This document shows positions 39,752 to 49,199 of a DNA stretch of 64,000 nt, in pieces. The stretch covers positions 310,001 through 374,000 of the forward strand of contig NZ_CP129019.1 of NCBI RefSeq assembly GCF_020524355.2. Reading direction: 5' to 3'. A program made the translations under genes and the position numbers. This DNA is from Mesobacillus subterraneus. Its GTDB lineage: Bacteria; Bacillota; Bacilli; Bacillales; Cytobacillaceae. How positions within the stretch are numbered: the first letter of the stretch is position 1; each line of letters starts with the position of its first letter. Under the pieces are notes generated by a model that saw only the letters and a program-made list of their open reading frames with translations, was not told where the DNA came from and ran no database searches.

Positions 39752-40684
39752 AGGGGGGTTGAGGAACCATTAGCTGCAAGAACAGCCAGAGGGAACGTTT
39801 TATCAGTAAAAGTTCCGGCCAGCTCAGCGAATCTTGGCCCGGGTTTTGACTCGATAGGTGTCGCCCTGAACCTCTACACGGAAGTCGAGGCTGAACAAAG
39901 CGATAAATGGAAGGTAACAGCTTTATCTCATTCATTAACAGGTTTTCCAGATGATGAAAAAAACTTCATTTGCCAGGTTGCGATGAAAACAGCTGAAATG
40001 TACAAGCAGGAAATGCCCTCGCTCCATGTTTATGTAAAAAGCGAGATTCCGCTTGCAAGAGGACTTGGTTCCAGTGCGGCAGCGATCGTCGCTGGAGTCG
40101 AATTGGCAAATGAATTCTGTGGCTTACAATTGACAAGGTATGAAAAATTGGCTGTCGCTTCACGGTTTGAAGGACATCCTGATAATGCAGGGGCGAGCCT
40201 GTTCGGTGGCGTCGTTGTTGGCAGTCAAATTGGGGATGAGGTCGATTTAACCATTCTCGACCAAATTCAGTTTGACCCAGTACTTGTCGTTCCTAAGGAG
40301 GAGTTGCTGACTGAAACGTCACGAGACGTCCTCCCGACAGTGGTCGATTTTCAGCGTAGTGTCCAGGCAAGTGCAGTGGCTAATCAGCTGATTGCCGCCC
40401 TGATGACAAAGAATTGGCCCCTTGCAGGTAAAATGATGAGCGCTGATTTGTTCCATCAGCCCTATAGGAAAGCACTTGTGCCATTTTTTGAAGATGTGAA
40501 GGAAAAAGCCGTTCAATCAGGAGCATTTGGAGTTGCATTGAGCGGAGCGGGACCTTCAATAATTTGCCTGGCTGTACCCGGTGAAGGGGACGCTTTAGCG
40601 GAAAAATTGAGGCAGCACCTAGTAGGGTTGGAGGTTTTCAGTTTGCAGATTGATAACGAAGGATGCAGGTCATCACGTAGGTGA
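39748..40684 (+). CDS. thrB: Homoserine kinase, frameshifted at the start as assembled
   Basis: A GHMP kinase phosphorylating homoserine. [13 protein letters not shown] is at the N-terminus, the ATP loop is [16 protein letters not shown], and a C-terminal ALSGAGPSI motif is present. As assembled, no start codon precedes VPASSAN in frame. Removing one G from GGGGGG at 39753-39758 links the frame to ATG 39748 ([14 protein letters not shown]), which overlaps the thrC stop in an ATGA arrangement. About 311 residues after repair. Confidence 0.92.
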
Positions 40685-40703
40685 AGAAGTGGACCATGCA
40701 TAA

Positions 40704-40742
40704 AAAAAAGCGGTTTTGCCTAAATAGGCAAAACCGCTTTAT
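40704..40742. terminator. Bidirectional terminator between thrB and yutI
   Basis: AAAGCGGTTTTGCC, TAAATA, GGCAAAACCGCTTT with flanking A and T runs. Confidence 0.9.
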
Positions 40743-40752
40743 TATTGGTTAA

Positions 40753-40989
40753 TTAGAATACCTGTTCAACCTCAACTACACCAGGTACTTCTTCTAAAAG
40801 TGCGCGTTCAATTCCAGCTTTAAGCGTGATTGTGGAGCTCGGGCAGCTACCGCATGCACCTAGCAGGCGAAGTTTAACAATGCCATCCTCAATATCAACT
40901 AGTTCACAGTCTCCACCGTCGCGAAGAAGGAATGGGCGCAATTTATCTAATACTTCCTGTACTTGCTCAAACATTTGCTGTTCAGTCAT
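40753..40989 (-). CDS. yutI: NifU C-terminal-like Fe-S carrier YutI
   Basis: A 78-residue stand-alone NifU/Nfu domain with the cluster-binding CGSCPSS (CxxC). It should carry and deliver [4Fe-4S] clusters built by the Suf system encoded at 9.5-14.9 kb. ATG at 40989 follows AAAGGAGTCG on the minus strand. Confidence 0.9.
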   Translation of the reverse strand: MTEQQMFEQVQEVLDKLRPFLLRDGGDCELVDIEDGIVKLRLLGACGSCPSSTITLKAGIERALLEEVPGVVEVEQVF

Positions 40990-41141
40990 GCAAATCGACT
41001 CCTTTCATAATACTTATTATAATCTTATCGGCCGGAAAAATCTATCCAATAAAACCGAAAAACCAATGAACACAGTTTTTTCCTTATGCATCCTTTTCAA
41101 CGTATAGTAAAATAAAAGAAAATAACTGGGGGTAATTGATA

Positions 41142-41468
41142 ATGGAACGTAAAGAGGTAGAAATTGTCGTTTACGGTGCAGAAGTATTATGCCCAAGCTG
41201 TGTGAACCTGCCATCCTCAAAAGAAACGTATGAATGGCTCGAAGCAGCAATCAGCCGCAAATATTCAGAACAGCCGTTCAAAATTGTTTACGTCGACATC
41301 CATAATCCTCCATCAGAGGAAGCTAAAAAGGAATTCGCCGAAAAAGTGATTGAGGAAGACATGTTTTACCCTGTCGTCCTGCTCGAAGGCAAGATTGTCG
41401 GTGAAGGAAACCCTAAATTAAAAACAATTTACGCAGAATTAGAGAAATATGGGTACGTTCCAGCTTAA
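41142..41468 (+). CDS. yuzD: DUF1462 thioredoxin-fold protein YuzD
   Basis: A 108-residue protein with the pattern VVYGAEVLCPSCVNLPSSKET: a CPSC motif near the N-terminus and PVVLLEGKIVGEG further on, as in the DUF1462/YuzD family with a thioredoxin-like fold. Function unknown; a thiol redox or thiol-disulfide role is suggested by CPSC only. GGGGG fits ATG 41142 (spacing 9) better than TTG 41136. Confidence 0.85.
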   Translation: MERKEVEIVVYGAEVLCPSCVNLPSSKETYEWLEAAISRKYSEQPFKIVYVDIHNPPSEEAKKEFAEKVIEEDMFYPVVLLEGKIVGEGNPKLKTIYAELEKYGYVPA

Positions 41469-41471
41469 ATC

Positions 41472-41502
41472 ATGCAAAAGCATTCCAAATTGGGGTGCTT
41501 TT
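41472..41502 (+). terminator. Intrinsic terminator after yuzD
   Basis: AAGCATTCC / GGGGTGCTT (with wobble pairs), then six T. Confidence 0.65.
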
Positions 41503-41557
41503 TTCTATTTTGAGAAGGCTAACTATGAAGGTGACGACTTATAATTAGCAGTAAAAA

Positions 41558-41690
41558 TTTTTTATAGCGAAAATCTGATTTTTATAGCGAAATTGTCATT
41601 TTAATAGCGAAAAAAAATTTTTTTATAGCGAAAAAATAAATTTTATAGCGAAAAATTCTTTTTTATAGCGAATTGGTAATTTGTACGACT
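41558..41690. repeat. Short array, six units of about 20-22 bp, TTTTATAGCGAAA
   Basis: Six copies of TTTTATAGCGAAA separated by AT-rich spacers of variable length. Period close to 21 bp, as in the 15 kb arrays, but with an unrelated sequence. Confidence 0.85.
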
Positions 41691-41719
41691 TTTTACCAAT
41701 TTTGTGTCTGCACACTCAT

Positions 41720-41748
41720 AAAAAAACCGGGCATCATCGCCCGGTTTT
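41720..41748. terminator. Bidirectional terminator upstream of the yutJ 3' end
   Basis: AAAACCGGGC, ATCATC, GCCCGGTTTT. Confidence 0.85.
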
Positions 41749-41756
41749 AAAACACA

Positions 41757-42824
41757 TCACCCATTATGATACTTATACATCCACAAAATCCCTGACTTCA
41801 GCAGTCGCGCAACTCGGCCGGTGATCGGGCGTTCGGCGACAAGGCCGAAGCCGTGCTTTTTGCCAAGAGAACCGATGACGCCTTTCAGCTTGATCGGCGG
41901 GAAGGATTCAGGCGGTTCTTCGCCTTTCCAGCGCTTTTGCAGTACCTGGACGATTTGCTCTGCCTGGCCTTCTGCAAGCTGTGCGCTTGGTGCGTGCGGA
42001 AGGCTAGCACAATCTCCGACAATATAAACCTTTTCATAGCCTGGCAGATTGTGCTGTGGAGTTACCACTGCGCGGCCCATGCTGTCTTTCTCAACGTCCA
42101 TCTCGCGTACAAGTCGATTTGCCTGGATGCCGGCTGTCCAAACGATTGCGTCACAAACAATCGGCTCATCGTGGTTATAGAGAACATTTTTCTGAACTTC
42201 CGTGATATTCGCATTGTTGATGATTTCAACATTGTGATTGTCGAACCAATTCTCCACATATGTGCTCAGGCGTTCAGAAAATGCGGACAGGATATGATTG
42301 CCGCGGTCAAAAAGCTTTATTTTCAAATCTTTACGGCTTTCAGCCAATTCACTTGCAAGCTCAACTCCACTTAACCCTGCACCAACGATTGAAACGGTTG
42401 AACCTGCTGGCAAATTGTTTAGTGCCTGATAGGTGGCACGTGATTTTTCAATGGATTGGATGCTGTATGTGAATTGATCAGCTCCTGGGACATTGTGATA
42501 TTTATCTTCACAGCCAAGTCCGATAATAAGGTCATCAAACTGAACGGACTCATCACCTTTCAGCTCCACTTTGCGATCCTCGAGATTGATGGCAGTGACT
42601 TCAGCATACTTCAACTGAAGGTGGGGATGCTCTGGAAAAGCAACCCGGATATGCTGGTCAGAAATCGTGCCTGCAGCTAGGGCATAGTATTCTGTTTTTA
42701 AACAGTGGTATGGAACACGGTCAATCAGCGTGATCGATACATCTTCCGGCAGGTCATTCGGCAGCAATTTATGAAGGACGCGCATGCCGCCATAGCCGCC
42801 GCCAAGAATAACGAGATTTTTCAT
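41757..42824 (-). CDS. yutJ: NADH dehydrogenase-like flavoprotein YutJ
   Basis: A 355-residue type II NADH dehydrogenase family protein. FAD motif VILGGGYGGMRVL at the N-terminus, NAD motif SIVGAGLSGVELA in the middle, and YIVGDCASLP near the end. It probably passes electrons from NAD(P)H to quinone or another acceptor on the inner membrane face. Start ATG 42824 follows AAGGGGAAAT on the minus strand. A paralogue of the family, yumB, is at 46.1 kb. Confidence 0.88.
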   Translation of the reverse strand: MKNLVILGGGYGGMRVLHKLLPNDLPEDVSITLIDRVPYHCLKTEYYALAAGTISDQHIRVAFPEHPHLQLKYAEVTAINLEDRKVELKGDESVQFDDLIIGLGCEDKYHNVPGADQFTYSIQSIEKSRATYQALNNLPAGSTVSIVGAGLSGVELASELAESRKDLKIKLFDRGNHILSAFSERLSTYVENWFDNHNVEIINNANITEVQKNVLYNHDEPIVCDAIVWTAGIQANRLVREMDVEKDSMGRAVVTPQHNLPGYEKVYIVGDCASLPHAPSAQLAEGQAEQIVQVLQKRWKGEEPPESFPPIKLKGVIGSLGKKHGFGLVAERPITGRVARLLKSGILWMYKYHNG

Positions 42825-43070
42825 GTGAATTTCCCCTTTTTAACTCATCGAATGACAGTTAATGAAGTTTCTCCAGCTCGTTCTACAAAATCCGTAAACG
42901 GATACATTTTTCGAAATTATTCCGCAATATTTTTATGCTCAATAAATCACCATTAAAAGTATAACGAAATTGTGACAAAATAACAACAATTTTATGGATG
43001 ACGTAAGTCCGGAAAATTGACGATTTCCTGGAAAAAGGTTACGATTAAAAATTAGTAGAGAGGTGAAAAA

Positions 43071-43310
43071 ATGATTAAGCCAATCATTGAATTTTGCATC
43101 AGCAATTTAGCAAGTGGTTCTCAAAAAGCAAGGGCGGAGCTGGAGCGTGACCCTGACCTTGACGTCATTGAATACGGCTGCCTTGGTTACTGCGGCAAAT
43201 GTGCACAATCCATGTTTGCGCTAGTAAATGGGGATCCGGTAGTGGGAGATACTCCCGAAGAACTAGTAGAAAATATCTATCAATATTTGGACGAGAATCC
43301 GATGTTTTAA
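43071..43310 (+). CDS. yuzB: DUF1450 protein YuzB
   Basis: A 79-residue protein with IEFCISNLA and [10 protein letters not shown] motifs, the four-cysteine pattern of the DUF1450/YuzB family with a thioredoxin-like [2Fe-2S] ferredoxin type fold. Cluster binding is possible but not shown. ATG 43071 follows AGAGAGGTG. The gene is divergent from yutJ. Confidence 0.85.
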   Translation: MIKPIIEFCISNLASGSQKARAELERDPDLDVIEYGCLGYCGKCAQSMFALVNGDPVVGDTPEELVENIYQYLDENPMF

Positions 43311-43317
43311 TATAGAA

Positions 43318-43360
43318 AGGGCTGGCATGGTAAAATCCCATCGCCAGCCCTATTCATTTT
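43318..43360. terminator. Terminator after yuzB
   Basis: GGGCTGGC, 16-base loop, GCCAGCCC, with T-rich flanks; convergent gene follows. Confidence 0.75.
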
Positions 43361-43379
43361 TCTCTCATTTGAACCTATC

Positions 43380-44072
43380 TTACTTTCCAATCGTTTGTTC
43401 TTCACGCATTTCATGCCAGCGATCCTTAGCCAGCTGGATGATTTGCGGTTCTACCGATTGCCTCTGCTTCTCGATTACTTTTGAGAAAAAGCGGACTGCG
43501 TCCTGCGTTTGGTCAAGCCTTCTTGCAAGATCGCCAATCAGATACATCAGCCGCAGCTCTGAGACTTGAGTTCCTTTATAATCTCCAGTGCTGTAAGATT
43601 CAGTATATTCCTTCAGGGCGAGTTTTAAAAAACGCATTTCCTGTTCGTGGTTTTCTATTGATCGATACAGCCAGGCAAGTCTAATGTACAACCCGGCTGA
43701 AACGATATGCTTCTCTTTTTTTAGAGTCGAGCTATAAGCTGCGAGCTTCAAAGTGTTCATCGCTTCCTGGACAGTTCGCTTATCTCCATAATTATGATGA
43801 GCCCATTGATTGCATATTTTATCCTGGATGAGCTTCTTACCGCCCGGCGGAAAATAAGTCTTGAAATCATCGGTAAACGAGTAGCCGCAATTCGGGCAGA
43901 CATTCACATAATAAAAATTAGGGTTTTCAAAGCCATCGGCATAAATAGGGGCAAAATCAGTATCAAAACGCAGGACTTTCACAAAGCGGGACCGCACTTT
44001 TTTTGTGGTAAAAGATTGCTCGCACATTTCACAGTGATATTTTTTATCATAGAGCGGTTCTATTTGAGTCAT
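43380..44072 (-). CDS. DUF2225 protein with zinc-ribbon-like N-terminus
   Basis: A 230-residue protein. The N-terminal ~80 residues contain two CxxC pairs (CEMCEQSF and CPNCGYSF), a probable zinc-binding module, followed by a helical repeat region of TPR type (SAGLYIRLAWLYR, YLIGDLARRLDQ). It fits DUF2225, whose function is unknown. ATG 44072 follows GCAGGTGAC on the minus strand. Confidence 0.82.
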   Translation of the reverse strand: MTQIEPLYDKKYHCEMCEQSFTTKKVRSRFVKVLRFDTDFAPIYADGFENPNFYYVNVCPNCGYSFTDDFKTYFPPGGKKLIQDKICNQWAHHNYGDKRTVQEAMNTLKLAAYSSTLKKEKHIVSAGLYIRLAWLYRSIENHEQEMRFLKLALKEYTESYSTGDYKGTQVSELRLMYLIGDLARRLDQTQDAVRFFSKVIEKQRQSVEPQIIQLAKDRWHEMREEQTIGK

Positions 44073-44235
44073 TTTGTCACCTGCCTAATTACCTATTTGT
44101 GTTATGGGTATATTATATCAATTTAATAGGCTATTCGGTCGCAAAAATTGAATAATATTCTTTTTCGGCTTGATTGGTTGAGGATTGGAAGTTGTGTGAG
44201 TATACTAATAAGAAAGGGAACAAGGAGGTTTTATC

Positions 44236-44598
44236 GTGAATAATATTGTGATTCTTACTGAAGAAGCTGCATTGCAGGTTAAAGATATGATGAAGCAAAA
44301 TGAAACGGAAGACGCTTATCTTCGCGTTTCTGTAAAAGGCGGCGGCTGCAGCGGCTTATCTTACGGCATGGGTTTTGCTCATGAAGTGGAGGAAGGCGAC
44401 ACCGAGCTCGAACAGCACGGCATAAAAATCCTTGTTGATAAGGACAGCGCTCCCGTGCTGAATGGCACAACCATCAGCTATAAGCAATCCTTGATGGGCG
44501 GTGGCTTCACCATCGAAAACCCGAACGCGATCGCATCATGCGGCTGTGGTTCTAGTTTCAAAACGGCAACTCGTGAAGGTACACCTGAAGAATGTTAA
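44236..44598 (+). CDS. yutM: A-type Fe-S carrier (HesB/IscA family) YutM
   Basis: A 120-residue A-type carrier with the three conserved cysteines: GGGCSGLSYG and the C-terminal ASCGCGSSF. It hands Fe-S clusters to target enzymes, presumably after receiving them from SufBCD. GTG 44236 follows AAGGAGG at spacing 7. Confidence 0.92.
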   Translation: MNNIVILTEEAALQVKDMMKQNETEDAYLRVSVKGGGCSGLSYGMGFAHEVEEGDTELEQHGIKILVDKDSAPVLNGTTISYKQSLMGGGFTIENPNAIASCGCGSSFKTATREGTPEEC

Positions 44599-44606
44599 TC
44601 GAAAAC

Positions 44607-44637
44607 AAAAAGCAAGGTCCCTGGACCTTGCTTTTTT
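44607..44637 (+). terminator. Intrinsic terminator after yutM
   Basis: AAAGCAAGGTCC / GGACCTTGCTTTTTT. Confidence 0.85.
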
Positions 44638-44656
44638 GCATTAATAGAGTTATATC

Positions 44657-44706
44657 CGTTTGGCACTCCAGAACTTGTAGGGACTGACTAAGCCGCCTCT
44701 GCTTTT
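44657..44706 (+). repeat. Truncated, diverged dispersed element
   Basis: CACTCCAGAACTTGTAGGG, ACTGACTAAGCCGCCTCTGC, TTTTC: the 3' end of the element in worn form, ending at the yumC stop codon. Confidence 0.65.
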
Positions 44707-44707
44707 C

Positions 44708-45703
44708 TTACTTAAACATTGATGAACTGTGAAGCGGCTGTGTCTTCGCTTTTGGATCCATGTAGGATTTTGCGTTGTTGACAGCTGTTGGAGCTTCACC
44801 AAATCCTGTCGCGATCAGCTTGACTTTGCCTTCGTATGTGCAGATGTCGCCTGCAGCATAAACGCCAGCGATATTCGTTTCCATTTTCGAGTTGACGACG
44901 ATGGAATTCTTTTCGATTTCAAGGCTCCATTCCTTGATTGGTCCAAGAGAGGAAACGAAACCGAAGTTGCAGATGACTGCGTCAACGTCAACGGCTACAG
45001 TATCTTCGCCATTCGCGTCCTTAAGAATGATCTGGCTGATTTTTTCACCATCACCGACAAGTTCAGTTGGCACGTAAGGAGTCTTAATATCAACCTTAGA
45101 GTTTTGCAGGTTTTCAACACTGTGTTCGTGCGCGCGGAACTTATCGCGTCGGTGGACGATTGTTACTTGTTCAGCGATTGGCTCGAGCATCAATGCCCAG
45201 TCAACAGCTGAATCGCCTCCGCCTAATACCGCAACCTTTTGGCCGGCGAATTGATTTAAGTCGTCGATAAAATAGTGCAGGTTCTTGCCTTCATATTGGG
45301 CAGCGCTTTCAAGTTCAAGCCTGCGTGGCTGGAATGCACCGTTTCCTGCTGTGATGATGACTGTTTTTGTATAATGAACTTCTTTATCAGTAGTCAGTTT
45401 AATTGATCCATCTTCCAGTTTTTCAAGCTTTTCAACAGATTGCTCAAGAGCAGTCGCAGGCTCGAATTTCGCCATTTGCTCTTTCAGGTTGTTGATCAGC
45501 TCCTGGGCGCGAACCTTTGGAAAACCGGCCACATCATATATGTACTTTTCAGGATAAAGTGCTGATAATTGCCCGCCTAACTGTGGCAAACTTTCAATAA
45601 TCTTAACAGATGCTTGTCTCATTCCGCCGTAGAAAGCTGTGAACAGACCAGCAGGCCTCCCGCCGATAATCGTGATGTCATAAACTTTTTGATCTTCTTT
45701 CAC
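44708..45703 (-). CDS. yumC: Ferredoxin/flavodoxin-NADP+ reductase YumC
   Basis: A 331-residue thioredoxin-reductase-like FNR (type 2). FAD motif [17 protein letters not shown] (with R in the usual GGGPAG: GGRPAG), NADPH motif [15 protein letters not shown], and [20 protein letters not shown] near the C-terminus. It lacks the CxxC of thioredoxin reductases. It reduces ferredoxin or flavodoxin with NADPH. The start is GTG 45703 with GAGGGGGAT upstream. The Gly-to-Arg in GGRPAG is odd: the motif is usually GGGPAG. Confidence 0.9.
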   Translation of the reverse strand: MKEDQKVYDITIIGGRPAGLFTAFYGGMRQASVKIIESLPQLGGQLSALYPEKYIYDVAGFPKVRAQELINNLKEQMAKFEPATALEQSVEKLEKLEDGSIKLTTDKEVHYTKTVIITAGNGAFQPRRLELESAAQYEGKNLHYFIDDLNQFAGQKVAVLGGGDSAVDWALMLEPIAEQVTIVHRRDKFRAHEHSVENLQNSKVDIKTPYVPTELVGDGEKISQIILKDANGEDTVAVDVDAVICNFGFVSSLGPIKEWSLEIEKNSIVVNSKMETNIAGVYAAGDICTYEGKVKLIATGFGEAPTAVNNAKSYMDPKAKTQPLHSSSMFK

Positions 45704-46075
45704 TCCATATCCCCCTCACTATGTAGTAAAATTGCTCCAATTTTTATAATACCATAAATTATAAAAATAAACTCCTAATCATAATTGAACATTCCTTGTG
45801 GAACAATATATTTCAGAGAAAAATACCTTTACTATATTGAAAAATAGTGAAATCAGCCTATTTTCTGAATATTTCTAAGTTAACTCAATCGCTTGAAAAT
45901 GCGTCGCAAAAAGAATAAGATGGATGGTAGGCAATAATGTTAAGATTTTGTGACATTTTTAGGACATTTTTTTGAACACCCTAGTGAATATTATCACAAA
46001 CTTATCCGGAAAAAGATGGCGGCAGATAGAGAGCCATTCAACCAAAAATATTTTAAAAAGGTGGAAGTGATCACT

Positions 46076-47293
46076 TTGAGAAAGCCAAAGATCGTAATCT
46101 TAGGAGCAGGATACGGGGGATTAATGACAGCTACCCGTTTACAAAAAGCTGTTGGAGTAAACGAGGCTGACATTGTCCTTATAAACAAAAATGATTACCA
46201 CTATGAAACTACATGGCTGCACGAAGCATCTGCAGGAACTTTGCACCATGATAAAGTCCGTTATGATGTACGTGATGTAATCGATCGCCATAAGGTTGAA
46301 TTCGTTCAAGGTGCTGTAGAAGAAATCAAGCTGGATGAAAAGCGTGTAATCCTCGAGAATGGTGACATTGTCTATGATTACCTTGTCATTGCCCTTGGTG
46401 CTGAACCTGAAACTTTTGGTATTAAAGGTTTGAAAGAGCATGCTTTCTCTATCGTCAATGTCAATTCAGCCAGACAACTCCGTGAGCATATCGAGTATCA
46501 ATTCGCAACATACAATACGGAAGCGGAAAAGAAAGATGAGCGCCTGACAATTGTTGTCGGCGGTGCTGGTTTTACAGGAATCGAGTTCCTTGGTGAACTG
46601 ACGAATCGCGTTCCTGAACTTTGCCGTGAATATGATGTAGATTACCATAAAGTAAAAATCGTTTGTGTCGAAGCGGCACCAATGGTTCTTCCAGGTTTCG
46701 ATCCAGAGCTTGTCAACTATGCGGTAACTACACTTGAGAAAAAAGGTGTGGAATTCAAAATCGGTACGGCAATTAAAGAAGCGACTCCAGAAGGCATCAT
46801 CGTTGCTAAAGGTGAAGAAGAAGTCGAAGAAATCAAAGCTGGCACAGTGGTTTGGGCAGCAGGTGTCCGCGGTAACTCTGTTATCGAAAAATCCGGGATT
46901 GAAGCTATGCGTGACCGCGTAAAAGTGCAGCCAGACCTTCGCCTTCCAGGTTCAGACGATGTATTTATTGTCGGTGACTGCTCATTGATCATCAACGAAG
47001 AAATCAATCGTCCATATCCTCCGACTGCACAGATCGCCATGCAGCAAGGAGAAGTTTGTGCAAGAAATATTGCAGCTCTAGTACGCGGCAAATCCGAGTT
47101 TGAAACTTTCACTCCTGATATCAAAGGAACAGTATGTTCACTTGGTGAAGACGACGCGATCGGCGTTGCATTCGGCAAGAAAATGGTCGGAACGAAAGCT
47201 TCCTTCATGAAAAAAATGATCGACAACCGTGCGCTATACATGATCGGCGGTCCTTCATTGGTTCTTAAAAAGGGTAAATTCAACGTTTTATAA
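46076..47293 (+). CDS. yumB: Type II NADH dehydrogenase YumB
   Basis: A 405-residue flavoprotein: FAD motif [16 protein letters not shown] motif [22 protein letters not shown] near residue 300, and a C-terminal amphipathic segment likely to hold it on the membrane. It should feed electrons from NADH to menaquinone without pumping protons. TTG 46076 follows AAAAGGTGGAAG; the frame open to 45950 is AT-rich non-coding sequence. Upstream 370 bases (45704-46075) hold the divergent yumC/yumB promoter region, in which I see no confident operator. Confidence 0.9.
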   Translation: MRKPKIVILGAGYGGLMTATRLQKAVGVNEADIVLINKNDYHYETTWLHEASAGTLHHDKVRYDVRDVIDRHKVEFVQGAVEEIKLDEKRVILENGDIVYDYLVIALGAEPETFGIKGLKEHAFSIVNVNSARQLREHIEYQFATYNTEAEKKDERLTIVVGGAGFTGIEFLGELTNRVPELCREYDVDYHKVKIVCVEAAPMVLPGFDPELVNYAVTTLEKKGVEFKIGTAIKEATPEGIIVAKGEEEVEEIKAGTVVWAAGVRGNSVIEKSGIEAMRDRVKVQPDLRLPGSDDVFIVGDCSLIINEEINRPYPPTAQIAMQQGEVCARNIAALVRGKSEFETFTPDIKGTVCSLGEDDAIGVAFGKKMVGTKASFMKKMIDNRALYMIGGPSLVLKKGKFNVL

Positions 47294-47392
47294 TAGATAT
47301 TTTAAGCAGGCTCCTGAGGGGGTCTGTTTTTCTTGCTTAGGAAATTATAAATATATTTATGTGTGGATAACTACATGTAGTATTCTTAATCC

Positions 47393-47700
47393 AGCTCCAG
47401 CGCCTAGCCCCTCGAGACGCTAGTCTGGCTGCGGCTCCCTAACTCCTCGAGACGCTTGTCTAGTGTCGCCTCCTAGAAACTCCGAAACTTCAACTCCTCC
47501 GGCAGAAGCAAAAAGCGCTTCTTTGTCGGATTCTCCAGTTTCTGCGTTTCTGGACAGTCGGCTATACATTCCGATTTCGGTCCTGCCAATGAAATCAAAG
47601 AGCGGCTTCACTGTCAGGCCCTCCAACGTTTGTCGGAGTTGGGCAGTCGCCTCCGCTTTTCGAATTGTCTAGTGTCGCCTCCTAGAAACTTCGAAACTCT
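47393..47700 (+). repeat. Dispersed element, long form plus partial second copy
   Basis: CCAGCTCCAGCGCCTAGCCC through the central module (TAGAAACTCCGAAACTTC, AGTTTCTGCGTTTCTGGAC) to GTCGCCTCCGCTTTTCG, then a second start TCTAGTGTCGCCTCCTAG. Spurious ORFs with related peptides appear in every long copy. Confidence 0.9.
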
Positions 47701-47778
47701 GTAAAACCTTGCAGTCAGGACGAATCCCCACCTGTAGGGTACAATATTAGTAATTATTATCAAGGGGACGGGAATTGA

Positions 47779-48261
47779 ATGGGGAAACGTGAAAATGTCT
47801 GGCTCGGTGTCGCAGGTGTGGTTATTTCGGAAGATGGAAGCTGGCTGGTCGTCAAAAAGCGCTATGGCGGCTTGAAAGGAAGCTGGTCGCTGCCAGCAGG
47901 CTTCGTAGATGAAGGGGAAACGGCCGATCAGGCAGTCCTCAGGGAAGTGAAAGAAGAAACAGGTGTAGTCTGTACAGTTTCAGGACTGCTAGGTTTGCGA
48001 ACTGGAGTGATCCGGGAGTCCATCAGCGATAATATGCTCGTATTTCAATTGACTCCATTGCCAGGTCAAATGGTGACTGTCGAGGAAAGTGAGCTATACG
48101 ATGCGAAATTTATGACAACTGAAGAACTAAAAGAGGATCCTGATACCTCGCTTCTGCTGCATTACCTTTTAAGTAAACCCATTGGCCAAGTTTTGGAGGG
48201 AGCGGAGGGAATGGATCCAGGAAAGCAATTTCACTATAGTGCATATAAAGTATTTTTATAA
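47779..48261 (+). CDS. Nudix hydrolase
   Basis: A 160-residue Nudix protein. The Nudix box is GFVDEGETADQAVLREVKEETGV (quoted in halves: GFVDEGETADQ and REVKEETGV), matching GX5EX7REUXEEXGU. Such enzymes hydrolyse nucleoside diphosphates linked to other groups; the substrate cannot be told. ATG 47779 follows AAGGGGACGGG. Confidence 0.88.
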   Translation: MGKRENVWLGVAGVVISEDGSWLVVKKRYGGLKGSWSLPAGFVDEGETADQAVLREVKEETGVVCTVSGLLGLRTGVIRESISDNMLVFQLTPLPGQMVTVEESELYDAKFMTTEELKEDPDTSLLLHYLLSKPIGQVLEGAEGMDPGKQFHYSAYKVFL

Positions 48262-48416
48262 TTTTCTGAAATCTTAAGGAAGTGACAGATAATTAAAGAA
48301 AACACGCAATGTATCCGTTTTCAATATGGTTTTTTGGTCAAATTTGAACCTTTTCAAGTAGAATGATTGTCTGTTATATTATCAGAAAATTCAATAATAA
48401 AAGGAGTGGTTCACTA

Positions 48417-48542
48417 ATGAAAATGCATACACATGATTCAAAGGAATGTTCATATTGCTCAGGTAAAGGCTATTTCCAACTGTTGCTTGGCGGTTCCGAA
48501 ACATGCACATGCTGCAGCGGGTCCGGCAAATCAAAAAAATAA
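48417..48542 (+). CDS. yuiA: Small Cys-rich protein YuiA
   Basis: A 41-residue protein with two DnaJ-type zinc-finger half-motifs, CSYCSGKG and CTCCSGSG, spaced as in one DnaJ zinc site, so it probably binds one zinc. Its function is unknown. ATG 48417 follows AAGGAGTGG. Order and size match B. subtilis yuiA ahead of yuiB. Too short for most gene finders. Confidence 0.85.
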   Translation: MKMHTHDSKECSYCSGKGYFQLLLGGSETCTCCSGSGKSKK

Positions 48543-48682
48543 GATAATGCCCCTTTGACCTTCGCACATAGCGGGGTTTTTCTTTTTGCCAAAAATCGAA
48601 CCAGGATGAAAATCACCATTTCATTGACTCGAAAACGGACAAACAGTAAACTAGAAATGATGTTTAATGGGGGGATATAGAC

Positions 48683-49003
48683 ATGATGACGGTTGTCACA
48701 CTGATCATTTCGATGTTGTTGTTTTTTGTCCTGTTTTTCGGGATTGGCTTTTTATTAAATATGCTGCTGAGGATGTCATGGATCATGGCGGTAGTTTATC
48801 CATTAATTGCGATTTTTATTATTGATAAATATCCGTTTATCGACTATTTCAGGAATAGTGGTGAAGCCTTCCGTGATCTTGGACAGAGGCTTTCACAATT
48901 AGCAATGGCAGACATTCTGATTTTAAGCAGCGGTCTGGCAGGCGCGATTTTAGCTGGTGTAGTCATCAGGCTTTTGCGCAAAAAAGGATATCAGATGTTC
49001 TAA
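48683..49003 (+). CDS. yuiB: Membrane protein YuiB
   Basis: A 106-residue protein with two closely packed hydrophobic helices in the first 50 residues and a third near the C-terminus (LILSSGLAGAILAGVVI), ending in a basic tail. Function unknown. The ATG at 48683 has GGGGGGATAT upstream and is followed by another in-frame ATG. It belongs to the yuiABC cluster but has its own terminator. Confidence 0.82.
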   Translation: MMTVVTLIISMLLFFVLFFGIGFLLNMLLRMSWIMAVVYPLIAIFIIDKYPFIDYFRNSGEAFRDLGQRLSQLAMADILILSSGLAGAILAGVVIRLLRKKGYQMF

Positions 49004-49008
49004 TACTG

Positions 49009-49036
49009 AAACCTCCAATTATTTGGAGGTTTTTTT
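49009..49036 (+). terminator. Intrinsic terminator after yuiB
   Basis: AAACCTCCAA, TTA, TTTGGAGGTTTTTTT. Confidence 0.85.
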
Positions 49037-49199
49037 CATGCATAAAAATCGGCATGAATCTGGACACTATAATTAAATAGCAGCAATATTTTACTTTTAA
49101 TGGAAGTGTAAATAGGTCTTTTGGCACTTTTTTTGCTCCTTTTGGAATATTTCTTGTTTTGTTGGGAAATTAATAGTTTTGGGAGGAGTGAAAAATTGT

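Noticed and set aside
45704..46075. Rex operator between yumC and yumB
   Set aside because: TTTTGTGACATTTTTAGG resembles one half-site, but the inverted partner is missing.
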